Assembly (NCBI GenBank): GCA_964011275.1
Contig: CAXGOB010000035.1
Coordinates: 1 to 49,857 of the forward strand
Length of the DNA: 49,857 nucleotides
Source: UBA7328 sp002471345
Lineage (GTDB): Bacteria > Bacteroidota > Bacteroidia > Chitinophagales > Saprospiraceae
Direction of reading: 5' to 3'
The position numbers and the translations under genes were made by a program. Below the pieces are notes generated by a model that had not been told where the DNA came from, searched no databases, and worked only from the letters and a program-made list of their open reading frames with translations. Below, one piece after another: positions 25,819 to 34,345 of this stretch; position 1 is the first letter of the stretch; the number at the start of each line of letters is the position of its first letter.

Positions 25819-26946
25819 ATGAAAGAATTGCAACTTAAGGCAGTTACAATAGCCAAAAAAGCAGAGGATCGAAAAAGAGAAATTGAGTCAGATAGAAATA
25901 TTCCTATAGACCTTATATCTGAAGTAAAAGAAGCGGGCCTGGTTAGAATGTGGGCTACTTCTGAATGTGGTGGTACTGAAACTTCTGTATCAGAAGTATC
26001 TAGCATTATAAGCAGAATGGCATACTATAGCGGGTCTATGGCTTGGGTTACAGGAGTGACTAATTGTTCATCGTTGATCACCGGTTTTATATCTGATGAA
26101 ATGGCCCAAGGCTTATACCAAAAAGATAATGCTATGATAGGAGGTTTTGCTGGACCTACAGGAATGGCTACTATGGAAGGAAATCAATTAAGGGTGAAGG
26201 GCAAGTGGTCGTGGGGATCTGGAGTGACTCATTGCAGCCATATCGTTGCCGGGACTGCCATCATCGAAGGAGATAAAATGGTAGGTACAGCAATAGTTTT
26301 TTTTAATCCAGATGAAGTGACATTTCATGACAACTGGCAAGTAATGGGGCTGAAAGGAACACATAGTATTGATTATTCTGTGAAGTCTACTCTTATTCCC
26401 AAAGAGAGGTGGACATATTTTCCAGTGAAAAGCCCAATAGGTGAGTCTCTACTTTACCGTTTTTCATTTTTAGGTGCATTATCTGTCTCTATAGCTGCCG
26501 TAGGAAAGGGAATGGCTGAGAGAGCATTAGACGAAATAAAAAAAATCGCCATGATAAAAAGTCCTTTTGGACAAGGTAAACTACTCTCTGATCGACCTGA
26601 CTTCCAAGAGCACATGGCTAAAGCTATAGGCAACTATAAAGCGGCGGAATCCTTGCTAAAATCCACAATCACTGAAGTAGAACAAGAAGTGAAAAGTGGG
26701 CCTTGTAGTATAAAATCAAAAGCAAATCTAAGACTTGCTACAGCTCACGCCACTGTTTTGAATACTGAGGTAGTTAATTCTTGCTATCATCTTGCAGGTG
26801 GCTCTGCTATTTGGCAAGATGGAAAACTAGAAGAACTATTCCGTGATATGAATGTGGTGAGCCAACATGGAATGGTAAATAGAGGGAATTATCGTACTGC
26901 AGGTGCTGTTCATTTGGATAGGGTAGTACCAGAGTTTTTATTATAA
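25819..26946 (+). CDS. Acyl-CoA dehydrogenase-fold flavoprotein (HsaA / group D monooxygenase-like)
   Basis: 375 residues with the acyl-CoA dehydrogenase fold: N-terminal helical domain (IPIDLISEVKEAGLVRMWATSECGG), middle beta domain (VKGKWSWGSGVTHCSHIVAG, then MGLKGTHSIDY), and C-terminal helices with LAGGSAIWQDGKLEELFRDM. The WSWGSG and GLKGTGS-type segments are typical of the branch containing HsaA and other flavin-dependent hydroxylases rather than classic dehydrogenases, and the canonical catalytic Glu is not evident. It may be a hydroxylase or an acyl-CoA oxidising enzyme. Located 8 bp after hipA and 75 bp before a crotonase. Confidence 0.8.
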   Translation: MKELQLKAVTIAKKAEDRKREIESDRNIPIDLISEVKEAGLVRMWATSECGGTETSVSEVSSIISRMAYYSGSMAWVTGVTNCSSLITGFISDEMAQGLYQKDNAMIGGFAGPTGMATMEGNQLRVKGKWSWGSGVTHCSHIVAGTAIIEGDKMVGTAIVFFNPDEVTFHDNWQVMGLKGTHSIDYSVKSTLIPKERWTYFPVKSPIGESLLYRFSFLGALSVSIAAVGKGMAERALDEIKKIAMIKSPFGQGKLLSDRPDFQEHMAKAIGNYKAAESLLKSTITEVEQEVKSGPCSIKSKANLRLATAHATVLNTEVVNSCYHLAGGSAIWQDGKLEELFRDMNVVSQHGMVNRGNYRTAGAVHLDRVVPEFLL

Positions 26947-27021
26947 TTATCTAATCCAAGTTGTACCAACATATTAATCTTCCATTTTTAACTTGCCTTC
27001 CAGTCTAAACTAAAAAGAGAT

Positions 27022-27894
27022 ATGTCTTATACCACCATCAAATATGAGATAAGTGAATACATCCTTACTATTACACTCAATCGTCCAGATGCACTCAATG
27101 CATTCACTGTAGAAATGGCAAATGAGCTAATCCACGCTTTTAATACAGCTAGTGAAGATGATAATGTAAGAGCGGTGGTAGTCACTGGGGCTGGAAGGGC
27201 CTTTTGTGCAGGGATGGATCTGTCAGTGGCAGGAAATGTATTTGGACTGAATGAAGGGATGAAGCCGACAATGGAAGATATGGAGAGCAAGTTTGAGGAT
27301 CCTGACTTTGTAAATGGAGTAAGAGATACTGGAGGGATGGTGACATTGGCTATATATGATTGTAAAAAACCAGTAATTGCGGCGATTAATGGTGCCGCTG
27401 TAGGGATAGGGGCTACAATGACCTGTGCGATGGATATAAGGTTAGCATCTGAGTATGCTCGAATTGGATTTGTATTTAATAAAATTGGGATTACTCCAGA
27501 AGCCTGTTCTACCTGGTTTTTACCCCGTATTGTGGGCATCTCTACTGCTTTAGAATGGTGCTATTCTGGAGATGTAATGAAGCCAGATATTATGAAAGAA
27601 GCAGGTTATGTCAAGGATGTCTATGCGGCAGCGGAACTTCTTGATGAAGCATATAAAATTGCCAAGCGGATAACTGAGCATAGTCCCGTAGCTATTGCCT
27701 TAACTAGACAGATGATGTATCGCAATGCTGCAAAAGATCATCCTGTAGAAGCTCATAAGGTGGATTCGTTAGCTATTTATTATGCTAGTTTGAAAGATGG
27801 TAAAGAAGGGGTGTCTTCTTTCTTAGAGAAGAGAGCGCCAAATTTTAAATCGGAATCTTCAGATATGCCTCCTTTTTATCCTTGGTGGGAATGA
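27022..27894 (+). CDS. Enoyl-CoA hydratase/isomerase (crotonase) family protein
   Basis: 290 residues. Crotonase motifs: VVVTGAGRAFCAGMDLS (residues ~53-69, first oxyanion strand), VIAAINGAAVGIGATM (second oxyanion-hole Gly), and GITPEACSTWFLPRIVG with the likely catalytic Glu. The C-terminal helix ends FLEKRAPNFKSES...FYPWW. Family members hydrate or isomerise enoyl-CoA. An insertion around residues 70-105 (NVFGLNEGMKPTMED...) is longer than in FadB-type enzymes, as in many homologues annotated as enoyl-CoA hydratase in beta-oxidation-like clusters. It is 75 bp after the flavoprotein, possibly the same transcript. Substrate not determined. Confidence 0.9.
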   Translation: MSYTTIKYEISEYILTITLNRPDALNAFTVEMANELIHAFNTASEDDNVRAVVVTGAGRAFCAGMDLSVAGNVFGLNEGMKPTMEDMESKFEDPDFVNGVRDTGGMVTLAIYDCKKPVIAAINGAAVGIGATMTCAMDIRLASEYARIGFVFNKIGITPEACSTWFLPRIVGISTALEWCYSGDVMKPDIMKEAGYVKDVYAAAELLDEAYKIAKRITEHSPVAIALTRQMMYRNAAKDHPVEAHKVDSLAIYYASLKDGKEGVSSFLEKRAPNFKSESSDMPPFYPWWE

Positions 27895-27917
27895 GTTTGA
27901 AACTATTATGAATTAGA

Positions 27918-27939
27918 GTGTTTATATCGCTATAAACAC
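27918..27939. terminator. Hairpin between convergent genes
   Basis: A perfect 9-bp stem GTGTTTATA / TATAAACAC with loop TCGC lies 24 bp after the crotonase stop and overlaps the last codons of the minus-strand membrane protein. A T-run is poor on both sides, so terminator activity is uncertain. Confidence 0.35.
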
Positions 27940-28557
27940 ATTAGTCATCAGAGCAATAAAATAAACTATGAACCCGGACAAAATAATTTTATAGGGTTGA
28001 TAATTGCGACTATTCGCCTTGTCCCAATATATCAAAACGACCAATAAGAGAATAGATCCTCCATATGGAATTATTTCACTTAATGCTCCTCCTAATCCCA
28101 ACCATATTCCGCAAATGCGACCCAAAGTAGGGCCAATGAAAATTAAAGCTGTGCCTATCATATACCTCATATGAACAGTAACATCTTTTACATTTTTCAT
28201 TGCCATATAATAGAAGGGGACCAATAGCAATATGTCAAAAATGGGATGTAGCAATGAGCTTCCATTTTGGTAAGATTTCATCATTTGGGGAATAAATGAA
28301 AGTATCAACAAAGGAAATATGACATAAGATGATTTACCTAATGCTCTATGCAAAGTCACTTTTTTATAACGAATCAATAAGGGTTGTGCAATCAACATGA
28401 ATAACCAAGCAGATGCTGCAAGTGCATGTAAATGATTATACATATCACCTGCATTACCTTTTGGCAGATGCATGAAGTAAGTTTTATAAAAGCCTAAAAA
28501 AGTTATCGGAATGAGTAATGCGAATGCATAACCAAGGTTTCTGTAAGCTTTTTCCAT
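27922..28557 (-). CDS. Multi-pass membrane protein, DUF2306-like, unknown
   Basis: 211 residues from the ATG at 28557 (MEKAYRN); a longer frame to 28653 adds an unlikely hydrophilic lead. Six to seven hydrophobic segments are visible (LGYAFALLIPITFLGF, ALAASAWLFMLIAQPLLI, ILLLVPFYYMAM, LIFIGPTLGRICGIW, GGSILLLVVLIYW, IILSGFIVYFIALM). His residues in MYNHLHALAASAWL and VTLHRALGKSSYV sit close to helix ends as in heme- or quinone-interacting membrane proteins, but I do not assign a function. Convergent with the crotonase. Confidence 0.65.
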   Translation of the reverse strand: MEKAYRNLGYAFALLIPITFLGFYKTYFMHLPKGNAGDMYNHLHALAASAWLFMLIAQPLLIRYKKVTLHRALGKSSYVIFPLLILSFIPQMMKSYQNGSSLLHPIFDILLLVPFYYMAMKNVKDVTVHMRYMIGTALIFIGPTLGRICGIWLGLGGALSEIIPYGGSILLLVVLIYWDKANSRNYQPYKIILSGFIVYFIALMTNVFIAI

Positions 28558-28751
28558 AAGTAGGTTTGTTTGATGAAAAATACAAATAATTTGATCATGA
28601 GAACTCCATAATGATTTGACATACATACTTTCTCTTATAAGGAAATTATGCAATCAGCATCAAGAAATGCGATATCGCCTTACTGATGTGCTTGGACATC
28701 TGGTGAAGGATATTATTGCCTAACTAATCAAATCTTGAAATAGCAAGGATT

Positions 28752-30203
28752 TCAATCACCACGATAGATTTTCAACTCTAATAGTTCATATTGTTCATCG
28801 ATTTTTTCAGGATCAGCTTCTTGTATATTTTTTAGATGTTTATCAAAAAAAGTAGTGACAAGTTTGGTGACTATTTCCATCCCAAGATAGGGGTCAATGT
28901 CACCCGTACCTGCAACTGACTGAATAGGAATCATAAAGGGTATATCCATAAAATTTGGATGACCTGATTTCAGCAATTTGCTTTCATAAAAGTAGTCAGT
29001 ACTCTTGTTGATATAGATGTGTGAGTTTATGTCTTCATGCTCAGCTGGCCAATCCGCTGAAACATAGAGAAAGGGTATGTTATAGATTGTATCAATCAAA
29101 TTACCCCATGTTATACCGTCTAAGTTCACTCCTGCCTTCACTCGACTATCTTTTGCCGCGACCATTCCGGCAGCCCCACCTCCATTAGAATGCCCCATAA
29201 CGGCTAATTGGTCAAGTTCTAACTTGTTTTTCAGGAAGCCTTTTTTATTCCATTCAAAGACTATGTCAATTGTAGTGGAGATGTCTTCAGCCCAGCGATC
29301 TACTGATTTACTTTCGTAAAACTCTTTCACAGCCTTTCTCACTATTGGATGCCTTTTATCAAACACCAACTTGTTTTTAAATGCCTCAATAAGTGGCTTC
29401 ATAGCTTCCATCCCTCCGGATGAAATTTCTCTCTGAAAGTTATAATCAAAATACTTTATTCTTCCATCTGGGAAAGTAGCACCAAGGCTTTCGTAAGTAT
29501 GATTCATGTTGATAATGACATATCCTTGACTGGCTAACTCAGTCAAAAACGCATAGTAACCTGTAGCCTTCGACCCATAACCATGAGAAAAAATAAGTAA
29601 AGGAAATGAGCCATTTGCTACAGGGATATCTGAATAAGCATATGTTTTAATATGATCGAGATAGTCCATCGTCTCTGGTGGCAATCCATACTTCATTGCA
29701 AAGCCTGCTCTACTGCCCTTGTCAACATACTTCTCACTTTTCAAAGATGAAACATCAGATTCACTAGGATACCAGATTTTATATAATAGCTCTCGTTTGT
29801 CATTTGGATCTTTTGTAATGATTTCGTCTCGTTCAGTTTGTACATGAATCAGTTTTGTGCCGACATTATAGCTCCCCCTTGGTTCCGGTAATTCAAATAC
29901 AGGTAGTAGTGAGGGAAGAATAAAAGACAGGGTCAATACAACAAGAAACACTATTGTTCTAAGTATCTTGACAACAATATTCAGACTTTTTGCTTTGGGG
30001 CTAAATGCAGAGATTATAGCTGCGAGCCAAATCAAATATGAAGGTATCATCTGCCATCTGTATCCATTTAAAAACAATTGTAAAGTCAGAGCGAATAACA
30101 ATAACCCTATTATATATTTAGTGCTAATGATTTTATCGATAAAATGGCCGAATCCTATGAATGACGCAGAAACTATTATTAGTATTATTTCAAAAAATTG
30201 CAT
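28752..30203 (-). CDS. Membrane-anchored PAF-acetylhydrolase-like alpha/beta hydrolase
   Basis: 483 residues. The first ~120 residues hold about four hydrophobic helices, then an alpha/beta hydrolase of the platelet-activating-factor acetylhydrolase type: LIFSHGYGSKATGYYAF with the HG oxyanion motif, nucleophile elbow MGHSNGGG (Ser near residue 330), VNLDGITWG with the likely catalytic Asp, and the late SGHPNFMDIP with the likely catalytic His. The catalytic part should lie outside the inner membrane or at its surface. The family hydrolyses acetyl or oxidised acyl groups from phospholipids and other esters. No operon partner within 90 bp on either side. Confidence 0.85.
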   Translation of the reverse strand: MQFFEIILIIVSASFIGFGHFIDKIISTKYIIGLLLFALTLQLFLNGYRWQMIPSYLIWLAAIISAFSPKAKSLNIVVKILRTIVFLVVLTLSFILPSLLPVFELPEPRGSYNVGTKLIHVQTERDEIITKDPNDKRELLYKIWYPSESDVSSLKSEKYVDKGSRAGFAMKYGLPPETMDYLDHIKTYAYSDIPVANGSFPLLIFSHGYGSKATGYYAFLTELASQGYVIINMNHTYESLGATFPDGRIKYFDYNFQREISSGGMEAMKPLIEAFKNKLVFDKRHPIVRKAVKEFYESKSVDRWAEDISTTIDIVFEWNKKGFLKNKLELDQLAVMGHSNGGGAAGMVAAKDSRVKAGVNLDGITWGNLIDTIYNIPFLYVSADWPAEHEDINSHIYINKSTDYFYESKLLKSGHPNFMDIPFMIPIQSVAGTGDIDPYLGMEIVTKLVTTFFDKHLKNIQEADPEKIDEQYELLELKIYRGD

Positions 30204-30414
30204 CTCTTATTTTGCTTTGGTTTTGCGTCTGTAAGATTCGATAATTCCAAGGAATGAGAAAAGGTCATATCCAGTTTAAAACCTGCATTTTGTCGACAAT
30301 ACTTAAATTTTAGTTTCGATAAGTTCTTAATAAGTAAATCAGATAAAACTAGATAGCCTGTTTTTTAGAAAAGTTTCATTATTCTAATGATGTTTTTCAA
30401 TTAGATTTTATTTT

Positions 30415-30461
30415 AGATTCTAGATGATTTTACCGAATAGATACCTGAAATCATAGAATCT
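30415..30461. other. Long imperfect hairpin in a 311-bp gap
   Basis: Within the gene-free stretch 30204-30514, AGATTCTA (415-422) pairs with TAGAATCT (454-461) and, after a 2-base bulge, TGATTT (425-430) with AAATCA (448-453), giving 14 paired bases around a 17-base loop. It lies about 50 bp beyond the stop of the cytochrome-propeller gene. No T-run follows, so it is not a standard terminator; mRNA 3' end protection is possible. Nothing else is seen in this gap. Confidence 0.4.
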
Positions 30462-30514
30462 TAATTCAAATCATGCTATTTAAAATATGGGATAATGTGA
30501 TGCTCTTTTTATGT

Positions 30515-33232
30515 TTAGATCTCAATTTTATCAGATATTTCATAGACTGTACCTTGGATAGCGCCTTCAATTTCTTTTCCAGATTCACTTTTGAGATTGT
30601 AGATTATTTCTATAACCCAAGATGGTTTTAAATCAGGAAGAGTTATTGTAACAGTGTGGTTGTTGTCAGAAAGAGAAACACTTTTCACGTCATGCACTTT
30701 TGTATTGAGACGATCTGATCCATATTTTCTTGAGCGCAGAAGATCCCAATTAGTAATCTTATAATTCAATGTATTTTTCGCAGAAGATTGATCTAAAGGA
30801 TCTGAAAAAGTAATTTGAATCCCATCAGTGCTAACCGATGTTTCGATAGGAATATTTAATTCCTTGCCTGTATATCTGATTCGGTATAGACCACCCACTT
30901 GCATCATTTGGCTTGTCGCCCATGCTGACATTCCACATCCATAAAATTGACCGTCGAGTGGATTAAATCTTGCACGAATTAGTCCTGTAGGGAATTGAGG
31001 AATAGGCAATTCTACAATAAAACCTTGCTCCCCTTCAGTAATATCTTGAGTCATTACATGAAAAACTTTACCATATCCGTAAGATAGGTTGAGTAATTTA
31101 TTACTGAGTGGACCCCATTTATCACTTTTTGCCCAGAGAAGTTCTGCCGGAGATCGATCGTATTTAGAGTCTATCCATGTGACTGGAGAAATCATGGCAG
31201 CATCTGAGGTGTCGTTTGGAGCTTGTAGCGTATACATGTTACCATACCAACCGCCCTGTGTAACTTTATTCATGCGATTCATTGGATTCCAATGTCCTTC
31301 TTGATCGGTAACATAAAAGGATCCATCAGGATTCAAACAGACTCCATTCGCTGCTCTAAATCCACCAGCATATATTTCAGAATTGCTTCCATCTGGGCTC
31401 ACTTTGATTAATGTTCCGTGCTGTGGTATTAATGCAGTACGAGCATGTCGAGCACTTTTTGCATACCAGAAATTTTCCTCATTATCCACTTGCAAGCCCA
31501 TAGCAAATTCATGAAAATGTTCGGTCACTTGATGATCGCTATTAAAACTCTCATAAAAATCGGTCTCTCCATTTCCATTGAGATCTCTCAGCACCACTAT
31601 TTGGTCTCGACATCCCACATAAATGTTACCATCATGGTTTATAATCCCTAATGGTTGAAAAAGTCCTGTGGCAATACGGCGCCATTGGATATTACCTTGC
31701 TTTTTTGATATACCTTCTATCCTATACACTTCGCCATCGATTGTACAGACAATAGCATCTCTCCCATCATTGATAAAATCTATGCCTGTAAGTCTCATTC
31801 TGGCTTTCCATGGATTGGTCAGTGGCAATGTGAATACATCCACTGCATATGGATCTCCTTCATTCCCTGTTAATATTCCGGTAGTCAGAATATCGTCTTT
31901 ATATTGGGCTGGCCCGCCTTGAGTATACTTACTAAGGTTTTCTGTCTTACCAGATGCAGCGAGTTCATTTACTTTTTTCTGATTAGACTTTGAAATAAAA
32001 ATCTTTGCGGATACTTCTGTGTTTGCCGGAATATTTAGGACGTGAAAGCCCATAGACGTTTCTAAAATCACCTCATTGCTCACCAAACTTGTGGCAGCCG
32101 TAATTGGTGCTATCCGCAATTGTCTTTTGATTGAAGCGGGTGCTATATTGATAGTTCTCGAAATAACAGGCTCTCCGTCCTGGGACTCTAGGGCGTATCT
32201 TTCTAGCACTTCAGAACCCGCTACAGTATATTTGATTATCTGAATATTTTCAAAAGTATACAACCCTTTGTAATGTGCCCAAACCTTGGGTAAAGGACCA
32301 AATTGGCGACCATCCACTGCTTTAAATCTTGGATCATTATAGGTTCCAGATGAAGGATTTGCCCACCCAGGCATAATTGGATTTTCGACCTGAATATTGC
32401 CTACAGTCCTTGGGTAAATATTGTGTTCATCATTAAGTAGTATTCCTCTAAAGTCTATGAAACCTTTACCTGTCCAAAAACCAGTAAATCTCAATAGGTC
32501 GTGATCAAAAAGTGCAAAAACTTCACCATCTACAACTCCACCATCTCCAGTATCAAGGCGCATAGCGATCCCTTTATATGCGAAGTTAAGATGGGCGTAG
32601 TTTTCATTCTTTAACGGACTAGCACCCCCGGAGCGCTCTTGAAGGGTATCAGATTCATCAGATAACTCATAAGTATGAATGAGATGATTACCATAATTCA
32701 TTTCTGCCCAGGGCTTATAATCCTGAGGATCAGGGCCCAAGGAAGTTCCCTTTGGCACATTGGCTAGGTACATGGAATCTACAGTGAAGAAGGCCTCAGG
32801 GTTGTTCTCTTTAATGAATTCATTACGGATATATCCTATGACTTCATATTTTTCTCTTGGTGTAAGATTCACTTGTGGCGCCATCATTCCATATCCTCTC
32901 GTCAGAGTCTCATAAATCGAATAAGGGTCACTGCCATGTTTGAATGTATCATTCCAGAACCGGTGGCTATTTGGTATTGTGCCAGGTTGCTCCAAATTAC
33001 CATGACAATTGAAGCAAATCGTACGATAAGTTATTAGTCCTTTATGATAAAATTCTTCACTTTCATTAGAAATATAGTATGCATGGTCTAGATTATGTTC
33101 ATACTCTGGAAGATCTTCATTTGATAATATGAAATTAGATGTAAGTGATTGGGTTTTAGCTGGTTCTTTATTTGAAGAATTACATGCCCATAGCAACCAT
33201 CCAGCTAAAACGTAAAAAACTATCTTCTTCAT
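30515..33232 (-). CDS. Lipoprotein with cytochrome c domain and C-terminal sugar-dehydrogenase-like beta-propeller
   Basis: 905 residues from ATG 33232 (a TTG three codons earlier is ignored). The lipoprotein signal ends LLWAC. A class-I cytochrome c domain follows, with one heme motif CFNCH at about residues 75-80 and a distal Met in YGMMAPQVNL. A ~300-residue beta-rich middle (DTGDGGVVDGEVFALFDHDLLRFTGFW) is of the DUF6797-like kind. From about 480 on is a glucose/sorbosone dehydrogenase-like propeller (TGIDFINDGRDAIVCTIDGEVYRI, FHEFAMGLQVD, HGTLIKVSPDGS, NGVCLNPDGSFYVTD). It would sit in the periplasm, accepting electrons from a substrate oxidation. Planctomycete and Bacteroidota homologues are uncharacterised. 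The next genes upstream encode a small cytochrome c and a serine hydrolase. Confidence 0.8.
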   Translation of the reverse strand: MKKIVFYVLAGWLLWACNSSNKEPAKTQSLTSNFILSNEDLPEYEHNLDHAYYISNESEEFYHKGLITYRTICFNCHGNLEQPGTIPNSHRFWNDTFKHGSDPYSIYETLTRGYGMMAPQVNLTPREKYEVIGYIRNEFIKENNPEAFFTVDSMYLANVPKGTSLGPDPQDYKPWAEMNYGNHLIHTYELSDESDTLQERSGGASPLKNENYAHLNFAYKGIAMRLDTGDGGVVDGEVFALFDHDLLRFTGFWTGKGFIDFRGILLNDEHNIYPRTVGNIQVENPIMPGWANPSSGTYNDPRFKAVDGRQFGPLPKVWAHYKGLYTFENIQIIKYTVAGSEVLERYALESQDGEPVISRTINIAPASIKRQLRIAPITAATSLVSNEVILETSMGFHVLNIPANTEVSAKIFISKSNQKKVNELAASGKTENLSKYTQGGPAQYKDDILTTGILTGNEGDPYAVDVFTLPLTNPWKARMRLTGIDFINDGRDAIVCTIDGEVYRIEGISKKQGNIQWRRIATGLFQPLGIINHDGNIYVGCRDQIVVLRDLNGNGETDFYESFNSDHQVTEHFHEFAMGLQVDNEENFWYAKSARHARTALIPQHGTLIKVSPDGSNSEIYAGGFRAANGVCLNPDGSFYVTDQEGHWNPMNRMNKVTQGGWYGNMYTLQAPNDTSDAAMISPVTWIDSKYDRSPAELLWAKSDKWGPLSNKLLNLSYGYGKVFHVMTQDITEGEQGFIVELPIPQFPTGLIRARFNPLDGQFYGCGMSAWATSQMMQVGGLYRIRYTGKELNIPIETSVSTDGIQITFSDPLDQSSAKNTLNYKITNWDLLRSRKYGSDRLNTKVHDVKSVSLSDNNHTVTITLPDLKPSWVIEIIYNLKSESGKEIEGAIQGTVYEISDKIEI

Positions 33233-33250
33233 AAATGTCAATATAAATAA

Positions 33251-33433
33251 TCAAAAGCCTCTTTTCATATTATCTGATGGATATATGGTTTCTAAATACT
33301 TATCAGCAACATTGTCAGCTCGGATAATGTCTACTACTTGAGTTGGTGCTGTGCTTTTGATTCCTTGATTTGTCAGTTTAGCATGAAACCCAAAAGGGTT
33401 TGAAGTAGAAATTCTTATTGAAAAGAATAGCAT
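33251..33433 (-). other. Short open frame, possible 3' remnant of a lost gene
   Basis: A 60-codon frame ending 18 bp before the cytochrome-propeller ATG. Its C-terminal 45 residues (FGFHAKLTNQGIKSTAPTQV...YPSDNMKRGF) look like the tail of a larger folded protein and have protein-like composition. The beginning has no convincing signal or start. I do not recognise the family. It could be a small real gene in the operon or a decay product. Confidence 0.3.
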
Positions 33434-33767
33434 TCACATGTATAGTAAATTTTAAATGTCTCACTTTTTAAGAGCAAAATGTTGAGATTTATGAGACTTG
33501 AAACTGATAGTCTGACGATGTATAATAAATCATGAATGACGTCATGTGGAACATGCCAAAACCTTCAATGTTTTATTTTTTTTAGTTTCATTGATATCAA
33601 AAGGGTCTTCCATTAGCGTATCCAAAATGTTGCTTTAGAAATCCTAATATCCAATTAAATCTGTGTGGAGAATGCAGCGATAACGAAGTAGCTTGTGAGC
33701 TTTTCCTATACAATTCTATTAGTAATTCCTTTGAATGCTATTTGCTTTTCAGTTTTATTGGAAGATT
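33434..33767. other. Intergenic region, 334 bp
   Basis: No supported gene. A stop-free plus-strand frame of about 55 codons near 33600-33770 contains a Cys-rich CC...CGEC pattern but lacks a start codon, so it may be chance or a remnant. No terminator-grade hairpin seen. Confidence 0.35.
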
Positions 33768-34238
33768 CTAATTGGTAATGTTTTTTAAATAAAAAATCAG
33801 AGCTTCCTGATTTTCTTTATCAGTAATACCTATGAATGCCATTGCCGCACCAGGTATATAACCATCAGGATCTGAGAGCCAATTTTTAAGATGTTGTTCA
33901 TCCCAAATAATACCAGAATTAATTACTGCATCAGAGTATGAGAATCCTTCAGCAGTACCTGCCTTTCGACCAAAAATACCATGAAGATTAGGTCCAGTTT
34001 TGTGGGCTTTACCTTTTTCATGGCTATGACATGCATCACAAAGAAGATAAAGTCTTCCACCAAGTATATTCTTATCACTATCAGACATGTTCTTCTTTTT
34101 TCGAACTTGATTCTTAGCCTTTTCTACTTTAGGGTTTGATGATTTACGACTTTGGATATTATTTTCACCACAAGACATAATGAATATCAGAGAAAGAATT
34201 ATTGTATAGAAGTAGGACTTATTTATGCTCTGTTCCAT
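33768..34238 (-). CDS. Small lipoprotein cytochrome c (class I)
   Basis: 156 residues from ATG 34238; a TTG-type longer start exists ten codons upstream but the shorter form gives a clean lipoprotein signal ending FIMSC. A charged linker (~25-60) precedes a mono-heme cytochrome c domain: heme motif CDACH, HKTGPNLHGIFGRKAG, and the axial Met in PGAAMAFIGI, matching the mitochondrial-like cytochrome c-550 family. Anchored electron carrier in the periplasm, plausibly the partner of the cytochrome-propeller lipoprotein downstream or of a terminal oxidase. About 107 bp after the serine hydrolase gene. Confidence 0.9.
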   Translation of the reverse strand: MEQSINKSYFYTIILSLIFIMSCGENNIQSRKSSNPKVEKAKNQVRKKKNMSDSDKNILGGRLYLLCDACHSHEKGKAHKTGPNLHGIFGRKAGTAEGFSYSDAVINSGIIWDEQHLKNWLSDPDGYIPGAAMAFIGITDKENQEALIFYLKNITN

Positions 34239-34345
34239 TGAGTCTTGTTTACCTTGAAATAAAAGCAATCATAATTCAAGATGGTTAACCATCTTAATAG
34301 TTTATCAAGTTAACTAATGCTAATACTTCATTCTCGTAATATCAG

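Noticed and set aside
27027..27539. 170-codon minus-strand frame opposite the crotonase gene
   Set aside because: It is the antisense of a well-conserved crotonase and shows Ser/Ala/Ile-rich shadow composition with no domain.
33590..33770. Cys-rich plus-strand frame resembling a small zinc-ribbon protein
   Set aside because: No start codon, no upstream gene and irregular Cys spacing; likely chance.
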